Position numbers and translations under genes: made by a program. The notes under the pieces were generated by a model. It made no database searches, was not told the origin of the DNA, and worked only from the letters and a program-made list of their open reading frames with translations. Shown in pieces: positions 1 to 8,285 of a stretch of DNA of 64,000 bases; the stretch's first letter is position 1; each line of letters starts with the position of its first letter. This DNA comes from Brevibacterium siliguriense (GTDB taxonomy: Bacteria > Actinomycetota > Actinomycetes > Actinomycetales > Brevibacteriaceae), in assembly GCF_900105315.1 (NCBI RefSeq), contig NZ_LT629766.1, positions 992,001 through 1,056,000 on the forward strand, in the 5' to 3' direction.

Positions 1-802
1 GCAGGCTGCCGTGTTCCGATGGCAGCGCGACCTCCGCCGTCGCCTCGAACGATTCGTCCTCACCGGGAGCACCGGCCGCCGTCGCCGAGGCGGCCGTCTC
101 GGCGCGGGAATCATCCGCGGCCGACGACGCGGCCGCTGAGACGGCGGCAGCGGAGCCGCTCGATGCGTTCCCGTCCCGTTTGTCGAGGTAGGAGATGAGC
201 TGTTCGATCGAGACCATGACGAGGTCATTGGCATCGGCGAAGTCGCGTACTGCGTCGAAGCGCATCATCGACCCGTCGTCGTGGACCACTTCGCCGATCA
301 TCGCCACCGGCTGCGCGCCGGCCAAACGCGCGAACTCGACCCCGGCCTCGGTGTGGCCGGGGCGCTCCCGGACACCGCCGTCCTTCGCGATGAGCGGGAA
401 GACATGGCCGGGCCGCGAGATCTCCGCCGGATCAGGGTGGACAGCGGCGAGGACTCGACCGGTCTCGGCGCGTTCGGCGGCGCTGATGCCCGTGGTCACC
501 CCGACCGCGTCGCAGCTGACCGTGTAGGCGGTGCCCTTCGGGTCCTCGTTGTCGGTGACCATCGGGGGCAGACGCAGGGTAGCGGCTCGGTCGGCGGTCA
601 TGGGTGCGCAGATGACGCCCGAAGTGTGTCGGACGAAGAAGCCCATCGTCGTGGGATCAGCGAACTCGGCGGCCATGATGAGGTCACCCTCGTTCTCCCG
701 GTCCTCATCATCGACGACGAGGATGGGCCGGCCGGCGGCGACGGCTGCGATGGCCGCATCGATGGGATCGAGGCGGCTGGCGTGAGCGATGGGATCAGTC
801 AT
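1..802 (-). CDS. ribBA: Bifunctional 3,4-dihydroxy-2-butanone-4-phosphate synthase / GTP cyclohydrolase II, partial
   Basis: Cytoplasmic enzyme that makes both riboflavin precursors, from ribulose 5-phosphate and GTP. About 267 N-terminal codons are visible and the rest runs off the left edge. Residues 1-205 are a complete RibB domain: DDEDRENEGDL (31-41) with the acidic metal-binding residues, HTSGVICAPM (59-68), GVTTGISAAERA (101-112) and the RPGHTEAGVE stretch (147-156). A Ser/Ala/Glu-rich linker follows (about 211-250), longer and lower in complexity than usual, before LPSEHG, which looks like the start of the RibA domain. The ATG overlaps the end of ribE by 8 bases, so translation is probably coupled. 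It is third in the FMN-riboswitch operon. Whether the RibA half is active cannot be seen. Confidence 0.93.
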   Translation of the reverse strand, partial: MTDPIAHASRLDPIDAAIAAVAAGRPILVVDDEDRENEGDLIMAAEFADPTTMGFFVRHTSGVICAPMTADRAATLRLPPMVTDNEDPKGTAYTVSCDAVGVTTGISAAERAETGRVLAAVHPDPAEISRPGHVFPLIAKDGGVRERPGHTEAGVEFARLAGAQPVAMIGEVVHDDGSMMRFDAVRDFADANDLVMVSIEQLISYLDKRDGNASSGSAAAVSAAASSAADDSRAETAASATAAGAPGEDESFEATAEVALPSEHGSL

Positions 803-1442
803 GATCGACTCCTTGCTGGGTGGTGGTGCGGAAGGACAGGAGACGCGCGGTGTACTTCGCGAGCACGTCGACCTCGACGTTCACGGCCGCGCCGACCGGC
901 AGCTCGCCGAACGTCGTGTGCGTGAGTGTGGCCGGGATGAGGCCGACCTCCACCCACGCGGAGGATGCGCTCGGCTCGGACACGGCCGTCAGGGTCAGTG
1001 ACACCCCGTTGAGAGCGATTGAGCCTTTGATTGCGGTCAGTGGAGCGAGCTCGCTCGGGATCCCGATGCGCAGAGTCGACCAGTCGGGACGGTCGGTGCG
1101 GTCGAGGAGTTCGCCCCGGCCGTCGACGTGTCCTTGGACGACATGGCCGTCGAAGCGCCCCGAGGCGGGTGTGCAGCGCTCCAGATTGACTCGGTCGCCC
1201 GTGCCCAGAGTGCCGAGCCCGGTCAGGCGGAGGGTCTCGCCCATGACCTCGGCGGTGAAGAGGCCGGGGCGCTGTTCGGTGGGCCGCCTCGTCGAGGTCA
1301 GGCAGACGCCGTTGACGGCCAGCGAACCGCCGAGCTCGAGGTCGGCGACGAGGGAGCCGACGTCGATGGTGATCGCGGCCGAATCGTTCGTGTGCTCGAT
1401 GGTCTCGACGGTGCCGAGTCCTTCGATGATTCCGGTGAACAT
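795..1442 (-). CDS. ribE: Riboflavin synthase, alpha subunit
   Basis: Catalyses the last step of riboflavin synthesis, dismutation of two 6,7-dimethyl-8-ribityllumazines. The 215-residue protein starts with the family signature MFTGIIEGLGTVE and has the expected two homologous lumazine-binding halves: residues 1 to about 97, with LAVNGVCLT, and about 98-200, with GHVDGRGELLDR and a matching IALNGVSLT. Length is normal. It lies 52 bases downstream of ribD and overlaps ribBA by 8 bases, so it is the middle gene of the operon. The symbol ribE is used for this enzyme in actinobacteria; some databases call it ribC. Confidence 0.95.
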   Translation of the reverse strand: MFTGIIEGLGTVETIEHTNDSAAITIDVGSLVADLELGGSLAVNGVCLTSTRRPTEQRPGLFTAEVMGETLRLTGLGTLGTGDRVNLERCTPASGRFDGHVVQGHVDGRGELLDRTDRPDWSTLRIGIPSELAPLTAIKGSIALNGVSLTLTAVSEPSASSAWVEVGLIPATLTHTTFGELPVGAAVNVEVDVLAKYTARLLSFRTTTQQGVDHD

Positions 1443-1494
1443 GTGACTCCAGATTCTTAAGCGGTGGTCGGTGGTGGCTGTGGGAGTGCGGCGG

Positions 1495-2589
1495 CTAGGT
1501 AACTGATTCGGGTAAGCCGGTTGAGTCAGGCCCCGGATCCGCAGTGGCGAAATGCAGCAGGAAATCCGGGCCGAGCAGCGACACCGCCGGTGTCTCCGTG
1601 TCGTCGGGGATCAGCTGCAGCGCATCGGACAGGGTGCCGATGTCCAAGCCGTCGACGCTGCTGCGGCCGGGTCCGATGAGCATCGGAGCCTGATAGCAGA
1701 AGACCTCGTCGACGACCCCGGCGGCGAAGAAGGCTCCCAGCACTGTCGGCCCGCCTTCGACGAGGAGGTGGCGCACTCCGGCGGCGCGCAGCTGGTCCAA
1801 GGCGTTGCGGACATCGTGGGTGCGCAGATGCAGAGTGTTCGGATTGAGGGCGAGAAACGATGTGACCGGCAGTTCGGAGGTGCCGAGCACGACAGGCCGC
1901 GGCTGGTCGTCGAGTGCGATTCCGTCTCGATTCCGGGCATTGAGACGCGGATCGTCGGCCACGGCGGTGCCAGTGCCGACGAGGATGGCGTCGACGCGTG
2001 AGCGGACCTCGTGAGCGTGTGCGCGAGACTCCGCCGAGGTGATCCACTGACTGGTTCCGTCCGCGGCGGCGACGGCACCGTCGAGGCTCTGCGCGATCTT
2101 CGCAGTGACGAACGGGCGGGCCTCGGTCATGGAGCGCACCCACCGTGCATTGAGTGCGCGGGAGTGCTCTTCGCACAGTCCCGAGCGGACCGTCAGCCCC
2201 GCCTCGGCGAGTGTGTTCCCACCGCCGGCAGCCAAGGGATTCGGGTCGGGGGAGGCGAAGACGACGGAGGGGATCTCGGCGGCGAGGATCGCCTCGGTGC
2301 AGGGCCCGGTCCGGCCGTGGTGGTCGCAGGGCTCGAGCGTGACGAACAGCGTCGCGGTGGTCAGATCGATGTCGAGGTCGTGAGCGGTGGTGATCGCGTC
2401 CACCTCGGCGTGGGGTGTTCCCGCACCTCCGTGATGACCGGTGACGATCTGCCCGTCGGCGGTCAGGATTGCGGCTCCTACCAGCGGATTCGCTCCGCGG
2501 ACACCGTCGCGGGCCGCATTGAGGGCGGCAGCCATCGCCGCGGATTCGAGTTCGGTGAACTCCGCTGCGTCGCCGATCTGCGCGCCCAT
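1495..2589 (-). CDS. ribD: Bifunctional pyrimidine deaminase/reductase RibD
   Basis: Performs the second and third steps from GTP to riboflavin: zinc-dependent deamination, then NADPH reduction of the ribosyl side chain. With the start at MGAQIGDAAEF it is 364 residues. The N-terminal cytidine-deaminase-like domain carries the HAEVDAI zinc/catalytic motif and the PCDHHGRTGPC zinc ligands. The C-terminal reductase domain begins near TAKIAQSLDGAVAA and includes VGTGTAVADDPRLNAR. An ATG 48 bases further upstream is in frame but would lie inside the leader hairpin, while GGGAGG sits six bases before the chosen ATG. It is the first gene of the rib operon and is controlled by the FMN riboswitch. 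Confidence 0.93.
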   Translation of the reverse strand: MGAQIGDAAEFTELESAAMAAALNAARDGVRGANPLVGAAILTADGQIVTGHHGGAGTPHAEVDAITTAHDLDIDLTTATLFVTLEPCDHHGRTGPCTEAILAAEIPSVVFASPDPNPLAAGGGNTLAEAGLTVRSGLCEEHSRALNARWVRSMTEARPFVTAKIAQSLDGAVAAADGTSQWITSAESRAHAHEVRSRVDAILVGTGTAVADDPRLNARNRDGIALDDQPRPVVLGTSELPVTSFLALNPNTLHLRTHDVRNALDQLRAAGVRHLLVEGGPTVLGAFFAAGVVDEVFCYQAPMLIGPGRSSVDGLDIGTLSDALQLIPDDTETPAVSLLGPDFLLHFATADPGPDSTGLPESVT

Positions 2590-2590
2590 G

Positions 2591-2618
2591 AAAAACCTCC
2601 CGAGCCTTCGCCGGGAGG
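2591..2618 (-). terminator. Hairpin plus T-tract abutting the ribD start (riboswitch expression platform)
   Basis: Read on the minus strand, CCTCCCG (2618-2612) pairs perfectly with CGGGAGG (2602-2596) across a nine-base loop, followed at once by five T (2595-2591) and, one base later, the ribD ATG (2589). It has the form of an intrinsic terminator, but its 3' arm is also the only good Shine-Dalgarno sequence for ribD. Forming the hairpin could therefore stop transcription, hide the ribosome-binding site, or both. It is probably the output element of the FMN riboswitch about 90 bases upstream. Confidence 0.75.
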
Positions 2619-2707
2619 GAGGATATTGCGGGTGCAACCATCAGGATGGTCGAGCGCGTGCGACGGTGCGGTCGAATGCACCGAAACACAGCGGCCGAGG
2701 CCACCAT

Positions 2708-2827
2708 GCTCCTCCCATCCAGACTCTGACTGTCGGTTTCGGAATTTCACCGAATCAACCGCCTGCACGAATGCGAGCGGGTCGCGGACTGTGACCGCCG
2801 GTACGGAATTTCACCGTCCCCGGAACA
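2708..2827 (-). promoter_or_regulatory. FMN riboswitch (RFN element)
   Basis: On the minus strand this stretch holds the conserved blocks of the RFN aptamer: GGTGAAATTCCGTACCGGCG, then a second GGTGAAATTCCG followed by ACCGACAGT, and the closing TCTGGATGGGAGGAG. Order and spacing fit the six-helix FMN aptamer. It precedes ribD, as is usual in rib operons, and should lower expression when FMN binds. Confidence 0.93.
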
Positions 2828-2993
2828 TGTGATGCCAGGTTAGCACGACCACGGCAGAGCACGCCGTGAGATCCGTCACATGTCGACATGTCTGGGTTGG
2901 GGATGGGGGTCGGGTTGCGTGCGGGTGGTGATGCGGGGACGGCTTGGCGGGTGATGCGGGCGAGGTGGCGCGGTGCATGTCGGAGACCGCGAC

Positions 2994-3031
2994 TTGCCGA
3001 AATGCATAACCTGGGTATATAAATAAGTTAT
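2994..3031 (+). promoter_or_regulatory. Promoter of the MarR gene with flanking ATAAC/GTTAT repeat
   Basis: TTGCCG (2994-2999), a 16-base spacer and TATATA (3016-3021) form a plausible promoter. Transcription would start at or within a few bases of the ATG at 3030, so the message is probably leaderless; no Shine-Dalgarno sequence is present. ATAAC (3006-3010) and GTTAT (3027-3031) are an inverted repeat flanking the -10 region and could be the autoregulatory MarR site. Confidence 0.5.
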
Positions 3032-3518
3032 GGATGATGTGGATTCGGCTGAACTGGTCTCGCGGCTTGTTGTCGTCTCGTCGCGCCTGACCAGGGCGTT
3101 TCGGCGAGTGATCGGCAATGAGAACTCTTTGGCTGCGCTGCGAGCTCTCGCCGTCGTCGAGCAGTATCAGCCCGTTCGGGTCGGTCATTTCGCGCAAGGA
3201 TATCTGAGTTCTCAGCCTGCGGCGACGAAGCTTCTCGCCAAGCTCGAGGAAGCCGGACTCGTCGTGCGTGAGCCCAGCCCGACGGACGGACGGGCGTCGC
3301 AGTTCTCGCTCACTGAAGCCGGCCGGGAGCGGCTGGCGGAGAACCGCTCGATCATGATCGAGCAGATGCAGCCGTATTTCGAGTCACTGAGCGTCGAGGA
3401 GCGCCAGAGCGTCGATCGTGCGCTCGGGTTGGTGTCGGACTTCCTCAAGGACCGCCACCCCGTCGACGGCGTCGACGAGCACGCCGAAGCGTCGGGCCCG
3501 GCCTCGGCGACGGACTAG
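3030..3518 (+). CDS. MarR-family transcriptional regulator
   Basis: A 162-residue winged-helix repressor. The DNA-binding part spans about residues 25-100, with the recognition helix in YLSSQPAATKLLAKLEEAGLV, the wing with the family signature REPSPTDGRASQFSLTEAGRE, and a C-terminal dimerisation helix near SVEERQSVDRALG. It is 86 bases upstream of an MFS exporter on the same strand, a common pairing in which the regulator senses a compound and controls its efflux. The ATG lies on the predicted transcription start, suggesting a leaderless mRNA. The ligand is unknown. Confidence 0.88.
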   Translation: MDDVDSAELVSRLVVVSSRLTRAFRRVIGNENSLAALRALAVVEQYQPVRVGHFAQGYLSSQPAATKLLAKLEEAGLVVREPSPTDGRASQFSLTEAGRERLAENRSIMIEQMQPYFESLSVEERQSVDRALGLVSDFLKDRHPVDGVDEHAEASGPASATD

Positions 3519-3604
3519 CTGCCGAACACATCTCACTTCTCAATTCGCTTCCGGAGCAGATTTCGAAGCGGAACGCATCATAGGAAAGGGGACGCGACCA
3601 GCAG

Positions 3605-4918
3605 ATGAGAGCGTCAGAAGACAACGAAACCACAGGAGACGAAACGCCCGGCGATTCCGGGGCGGGAGCGTCGATCCTTCGCCAGCCGCGTGCCGTCTGG
3701 GCGGTCGCGTTCGCCGCGGTCATCGCCTTCATGGGCATCGGCCTGGTCGATCCGATCCTGCCGGCCATCTCGGCCGAGCTCGACGCCACTCCCGCCCAAT
3801 CGATGCTGCTGTTCACCAGCTATCTGTTCATCACCGGCGGAATGATGTTCTTCACGAGCTTCCTGTCGTCCCGTATCGGTGCGAAGACCACGCTGCTCAT
3901 CGGTCTCGTACTCATCGTCGCGTTCGCGGCTCTGGCCGGATTCTCCGGTTCCGTCGACCAGATCATCGGCTTCCGTGCCGGTTGGGGTCTGGGCAATGCG
4001 CTGTTCATCTCCACCGCTCTGTCGACGATCGTCGGTGCTGCGTCCGGTGGTGCCGAGAAGGCGATCATCCTCTACGAGGCGGCTCTCGGCGTCGGAATCG
4101 CCACCGGACCGCTGCTCGGCGGACTCCTCGGCGGGATCTCCTGGCGCGGGCCGTTCTTCGGCACCGCCGTCCTCATGGCCATCGGCTTCATCGCGATCAT
4201 CGTGCTGCTGCCCGGCGGCACGAGCTCGAACGGAGCCTCGGCGGAGCCGATCAGGCTCAGCGCCACCTTCCGTGCGCTGGCTCGCCCGGGTGTGGCCATC
4301 CTCGGTGTCTCTGCTCTGCTGTACAACTTCGGCTTCTTCATCCTGCTGGCCTACAGTCCGTTCCCCGTCGAGGCTGCTGCCGCGAAGCTGGGCATGGAGG
4401 ACTTCGGGGCCATGGGGCTCGGCTATGTCTTCTTCGGGTGGGGCATCTGCGTGGCGATCACCTCGGTGTTCGGCGCTCCGGTGCTGACCAAGCGGATCGG
4501 GCGTCGTCGCAGCCTCATCGTCACACTCGGCGCACTCGCCGTGCTGCTGGGCGTCATGTCCTTCCTCGTCGAATCGCTGGTTGGGATCGTCGTCTGCATC
4601 ATCATCGCGGGCATGCTTCTGGGCGTGCTCAACACCGTCTTCACCGAATCGGCGATGGAGGTCAGCGATCTGCCGCGTCCGGTCGCCTCGGGCACCTATT
4701 CGGGTGTGCGCTTCATCGGCGGCGCGGTGGCGCCGATCGTCGCCGGTGCGGTGTCGGAATCCATCAGCGCGGGATCTCCGTATCTCTTCGGTGCCGGAGC
4801 GGTGCTGCTGTCGGTCGTCGTGATCTCGCTCGGGTGGAAGGCTCTGCGCCGCGTCGACGGGCACATCGATGAGTCGCCGGTCGATGAGGCCTACGCTCTG
4901 ACCGGAGGCGATGCCTGA
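3605..4918 (+). CDS. MFS transporter, DHA1-type drug exporter
   Basis: A 437-residue inner-membrane protein with about 12 hydrophobic segments. The N-terminal segment FAAVIAFMGIGLVDPILPAI carries the pattern seen in drug:proton antiporters, and GIATGPLLGGLLGGISWRGP resembles the antiporter motif C in helix 5 followed by the conserved W-R. About 25 hydrophilic residues precede the first helix and a short acidic tail ends the protein. It follows the marR-like gene and probably shares its control. The substrate cannot be told from sequence. The AGGAAAGGGG tract is rather far (about 15 bases) from the ATG, so the start could be slightly different. Confidence 0.85.
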   Translation: MRASEDNETTGDETPGDSGAGASILRQPRAVWAVAFAAVIAFMGIGLVDPILPAISAELDATPAQSMLLFTSYLFITGGMMFFTSFLSSRIGAKTTLLIGLVLIVAFAALAGFSGSVDQIIGFRAGWGLGNALFISTALSTIVGAASGGAEKAIILYEAALGVGIATGPLLGGLLGGISWRGPFFGTAVLMAIGFIAIIVLLPGGTSSNGASAEPIRLSATFRALARPGVAILGVSALLYNFGFFILLAYSPFPVEAAAAKLGMEDFGAMGLGYVFFGWGICVAITSVFGAPVLTKRIGRRRSLIVTLGALAVLLGVMSFLVESLVGIVVCIIIAGMLLGVLNTVFTESAMEVSDLPRPVASGTYSGVRFIGGAVAPIVAGAVSESISAGSPYLFGAGAVLLSVVVISLGWKALRRVDGHIDESPVDEAYALTGGDA

Positions 4919-4971
4919 GTCTCACGTCCGTTTCGAGACTGGGTATCCGAGATTGAACCCGGTATGGAGTG

Positions 4972-5011
4972 CGGCGCCCGCGCAGACAGTTGATCTGTGT
5001 GGGCGCCGTTT
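4972..5011 (+). terminator. Intrinsic terminator after the MFS gene
   Basis: CGGCGCCC (4972-4979) pairs with GGGCGCCG (5001-5008), with an inner CAGA/TCTG pairing and TTT after the 3' arm. It lies 54 bases past the MFS stop codon. Confidence 0.75.
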
Positions 5012-5198
5012 CCGTGTTCCGACCATGACAAGTGAGTGAATCATGAGCTGTGTTGCAGATCTGAAACCGATTCGACACATGATCGACGGACACCTTGGTG
5101 CAGAATAGATTTCGCGCTTCCTGAAGATCGACTGAGCAGCCTCTGCTCTGAGACGGCGGGAGCGCGATCGGAAACGTCACCTACAAATGAAGGTCATC

Positions 5199-5765
5199 AT
5201 GTCCTACGACGCGAATGCAGCATACAACTCCGGCGCACCCGGTCAAGGAGCTCCCGGCGCCGCCGGCCAGGGCTACGGAGGGCAGGGCTTCGGTGGAGCG
5301 CCTCGCGGTGCCGCCAGTCCGGATGACCTCTCACTCCCGCTCTACGGTGCGTCCTTCGGCCAGGCGGTCAAGCGCTTCTTCAAGAACTACGCGAAGTTCA
5401 GCGGGCGGGCCTCGCGAAGTGAGTTCTGGTTCGCCTACCTGTTTCTGGTGCTCATTGCGCTTCTGCCTTACATTCTGTTCATCATCGGAGCCGTGATGAT
5501 GGCGGCGTCTGCTTCTGCCGACCCCTATGGGGGCGGGGCGCCTTCCGGCGGCGGCGTTGCGCTGATGGGCATTGGCGGAGTCCTCCTCGGCGTGATCTTC
5601 CTTGCCACGCTGGTGCCATCGATCGCGGTCTCCTGGCGCCGCCTCCATGACGCAGGCTTCTCCGGCCTCTTCTACCTGCTCAACCTGACCTCTATCGGCG
5701 CAATCGTTGTGCTCGTCATGGAGATCATGCCGCCCAAGCCCGAGGGTCAGCGCTTCGACGTCTGA
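5199..5765 (+). CDS. DUF805 family membrane protein
   Basis: A 188-residue protein. About 35 Gly/Ala/Gln-rich residues are followed by a DUF805 domain: the soluble stretch KRFFKNYAKFSGRASRSEFW, typical of the family, then hydrophobic segments around 5430-5510, 5560-5620 and 5660-5730 with the conserved SWRRLHDAGFSG between them. The family's function is unknown; it is a small integral membrane protein. An ATG at 5187 is in frame, but GAAGG lies five bases before the ATG at 5199, so that start is preferred. It appears to be a single-gene unit, bounded by a terminator upstream (4972) and a bipartite one downstream (5821). Confidence 0.85.
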   Translation: MSYDANAAYNSGAPGQGAPGAAGQGYGGQGFGGAPRGAASPDDLSLPLYGASFGQAVKRFFKNYAKFSGRASRSEFWFAYLFLVLIALLPYILFIIGAVMMAASASADPYGGGAPSGGGVALMGIGGVLLGVIFLATLVPSIAVSWRRLHDAGFSGLFYLLNLTSIGAIVVLVMEIMPPKPEGQRFDV

Positions 5766-5820
5766 TTTCGAGGCAGGCATCATGCCTCGCTGCTGACACG
5801 TAAGACAGATACGCGGCCAT

Positions 5821-5882
5821 AACGCCCCGTCAGTGTCATCTCGCACCTTTGCCGGGGTGCGAGATGCCGCCGGCGGGGCGTT
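5821..5882. terminator. Bipartite bidirectional terminator hairpin
   Basis: Two nested perfect stems lie between convergent genes. The outer arms are AACGCCCCG (5821-5829) and CGGGGCGTT (5874-5882); the inner arms are CATCTCGCACC (5837-5847) and GGTGCGAGATG (5856-5866). A small separate hairpin (TGCCTC arms) follows the DUF805 stop at about 5769-5790. Confidence 0.8.
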
Positions 5883-5918
5883 GTGCTGTGAATGAGACGT
5901 ATTGCGAGCTCCGACCGG

Positions 5919-6998
5919 TCAGGGACGGCGGAGGGTGCGGACGAACGACGAGACCATGGCGACGAAGACGATCGCCCAGACAGCGAGTCCGATCCAGAAC
6001 CAGTGCTGGCCGATCCACTCGATCGCCGGCACATGATCCGAACGGCCCAGGTAGATGCTCGCCACTGCGTACATGCCGACAGGGAACACCATGCTCCACA
6101 GTCCGGCCGAATAGGTCATCGGCAGCCTGTGGACGACATGCCTCCAGATTCCCGCGGCGACGAGCGCGGGGATGAGCCACGTGGCGATCGCCCACAGCAG
6201 CGCGGAGGAAGCACCGACCAGCACACGTGTCGCCTCGAGCAGGGGAGTCTCTCCGAGATCGAGAATCCGCGACCCCGCAACGATCGTGATCGCCAGCGCC
6301 CCCATCGTCACCCAATACGGAGCATCGAGGTCCTCGGCGCCCAGCCGATGTTGAAGCACGCGCACGCCGATCGCAATCACGCAGACGACGTAGAGCGCCA
6401 GACCTACGGCCCACATGACCACCGCCGCGAGCGCGAAGCATGTGACCAGACCGGGATCGGCAAATGGAGTGTGCGGAAGCGCGATCCCCAGACTCGATGC
6501 CACCACGGCCACGGATTGAGCGGCCACGGCCCACACGAGCCATGTGCCGTTCACGCCTGCAGACACCGGCCGTGTGCTCGAACCGAGGATCGCGGTGAAG
6601 GGAATTCCGTACCCGAGCACCAGCCACAGCAGTGCGCCGAGAGCGAAGAGGGTGAGGGCAAGCGGGATCATGCCGAAACCGACGAGACCCGTCGCGAGGA
6701 CATTCGTGCCGGCCACGATGGTGAAGAAGCCGAACGCCCGGGAGGGATCATGCAGGTCGGCGCGGACCGCGTTCCGATATCGGAGAATCCGGACCACGGT
6801 GAGCACGGTGAAGAACACATAGAGGACGACGGCAAGCCAGAACAGGGCGATCGACAGCGTAGGCAGCCCTTTGAGCTCGGCACCGATCGACACGATCCCG
6901 GTCGCCATCACCGAGGCGAAGCACCCGGGGGCCAGTGTCGACGGGCTCAGCCCCCACCGTCTGTGCAGTCCGGTGAGGTTGCGGTCGGCCGTGCTCAT
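5919..6998 (-). CDS. TDT-family transporter (tellurite-resistance/dicarboxylate carrier, TehA/MaeN-like)
   Basis: A 359-residue integral membrane protein with about ten hydrophobic segments. It opens with LAPGCFASVMATGIVSIGAE, the characteristic first helix of the C4-dicarboxylate/malic-acid (TDT) family that includes TehA and fungal malate permeases. The start at MSTADRNL is chosen because AGAGGAG lies just before it; a longer frame reaching 7190 has no such signal and its extra residues look non-coding. The substrate could be an organic acid, sulfite or another anion. It is an isolated gene, convergent with the DUF805 gene. Confidence 0.87.
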   Translation of the reverse strand: MSTADRNLTGLHRRWGLSPSTLAPGCFASVMATGIVSIGAELKGLPTLSIALFWLAVVLYVFFTVLTVVRILRYRNAVRADLHDPSRAFGFFTIVAGTNVLATGLVGFGMIPLALTLFALGALLWLVLGYGIPFTAILGSSTRPVSAGVNGTWLVWAVAAQSVAVVASSLGIALPHTPFADPGLVTCFALAAVVMWAVGLALYVVCVIAIGVRVLQHRLGAEDLDAPYWVTMGALAITIVAGSRILDLGETPLLEATRVLVGASSALLWAIATWLIPALVAAGIWRHVVHRLPMTYSAGLWSMVFPVGMYAVASIYLGRSDHVPAIEWIGQHWFWIGLAVWAIVFVAMVSSFVRTLRRP

Positions 6999-7387
6999 TC
7001 GCTCCTCTTTCTTGTTGCCGTGTGTCGGGGGACATCGACGTCTTCGATAGTACGACCCCACCCCTGAAACCGCGTTGCAGATCCGCCCTCCTGGCCTGTG
7101 CCGCGGTCCCCACCGAGAGGCCACTGAGAGACCGCCCGAGGAGCCGCCCGACGGCCTCTGTCCAGAGAATCGATGTGCAATTCGTGACATTTGGGTCTTC
7201 TCGAGTCACTCTCCCATCATTTTCATGAGAGAATTCACTGGTGTTACCAACGAGTAACTTCACGTGGAGTCGCCCGCTCCACACCCCCACGTGCCGGTGG
7301 TGGCGTAGTCTGCAGTCACCTGCGCGGTGCAGAATTCTCCGGCACTGACCGGATCGACGAGGGCACAGACGATTGGGAGCGATGGCT
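6999..7387. other. Divergent intergenic region with a GTTAC-N6-GTAAC repeat
   Basis: About 390 bases separate the TDT gene (minus) from the ABC-like gene (plus). I see no convincing small gene. GTTAC (7243-7247) and GTAAC (7254-7258) form a perfect short inverted repeat about 130 bases before the ABC gene and may be a regulator site. The rest shows no clear structure. Confidence 0.4.
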
Positions 7388-8245
7388 ATGGAGAGCACTA
7401 GGGACACTCTCGCCGCGGACACCGACATCGACGCGCCAGCGGTCGCGCTGCGCGGTTGGTCGCTATCCGGCAAACAGGGCGATGTGTTCACCGATATCGA
7501 CCTCGAGGTGCCGGCCGGTGCCATCTCTGTCGTCCGTGGGCCCGCCGGCAGCGGGAAGACCTCTCTCCTCCTGTCCTTGGCTGGAAGGATGCGGGTCTCC
7601 GCGGGGGAGGGCCGCCTCGGCGATATCGATATCCGCAAGCAGGCCCGCACCGTGCGCGGGCAGGTTGCGGTCGGACATATCGGCGGGCTGACGGACCTTG
7701 AGGACGATTTCACGGTTGCGCAGCACGTCGCCGAACGACAGATCATGCTCCAGCCCTGGTACAAGCCGTGGGCGTCGAAATCGACCCTGCGTGAGGTCAT
7801 CGGTCTCATCCGGGACACCTTCACCACGGCTACGGAGATCATTGACGAACTCCCGCCGGGGACATTCTCGAAGCAGGACGCCCAGCGCGCGGACTTCCTC
7901 ATCGACGATGACGGAGAGGTATTCGTCTCCGAGCTGAGTGAGTTGCAGAAATTCTTCCTCGAATTCGGGCTGGCGAGCCTCAGCCGCCCACCCGTCGTCG
8001 TCATCGACAACATCGATTACCTGCGCGAATCCGCCGACCGAGCCCGTGCTTGGGCCGGGATCCTCATCTACCAGCAGCTGCGCAGATCACGGAATCCCGA
8101 GAACCCGCTCACGGTCATCGTCTCCTGCGAGGACTCGAGCGAACTCGACATCGCCACCAGATCGCTCGGCTTTCGCGCGGAGCCGTCGCTGGTCGAACTC
8201 GAACTGCCGCCCCACCCTCCCGCTCATCGCGGGTCCAAACACTGA
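7388..8245 (+). CDS. Degenerate ABC-type ATPase paired with a YhgE/Pip protein
   Basis: A 285-residue cytoplasmic protein with an ABC ATPase fold but altered catalytic motifs. Walker A is intact (GPAGSGKT, 51-58). The signature is LSELQ (183-187) instead of LSGGQ. Walker B reads VVVIDNID (203-210), so the usual catalytic Glu after the Asp is Asn. It may bind ATP but hydrolyse slowly or not at all. It is followed 40 bases later by the YhgE/Pip-type gene, and the two probably act together. The start is taken at MESTRD because GGGAG lies eight bases before it; ATG 7382 and TTG 7373 are alternatives. Confidence 0.8.
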   Translation: MESTRDTLAADTDIDAPAVALRGWSLSGKQGDVFTDIDLEVPAGAISVVRGPAGSGKTSLLLSLAGRMRVSAGEGRLGDIDIRKQARTVRGQVAVGHIGGLTDLEDDFTVAQHVAERQIMLQPWYKPWASKSTLREVIGLIRDTFTTATEIIDELPPGTFSKQDAQRADFLIDDDGEVFVSELSELQKFFLEFGLASLSRPPVVVIDNIDYLRESADRARAWAGILIYQQLRRSRNPENPLTVIVSCEDSSELDIATRSLGFRAEPSLVELELPPHPPAHRGSKH

Positions 8246-8285
8246 ACTGCCTGCCCCACGTATACGAATCCGAGGAGATTCCCGA

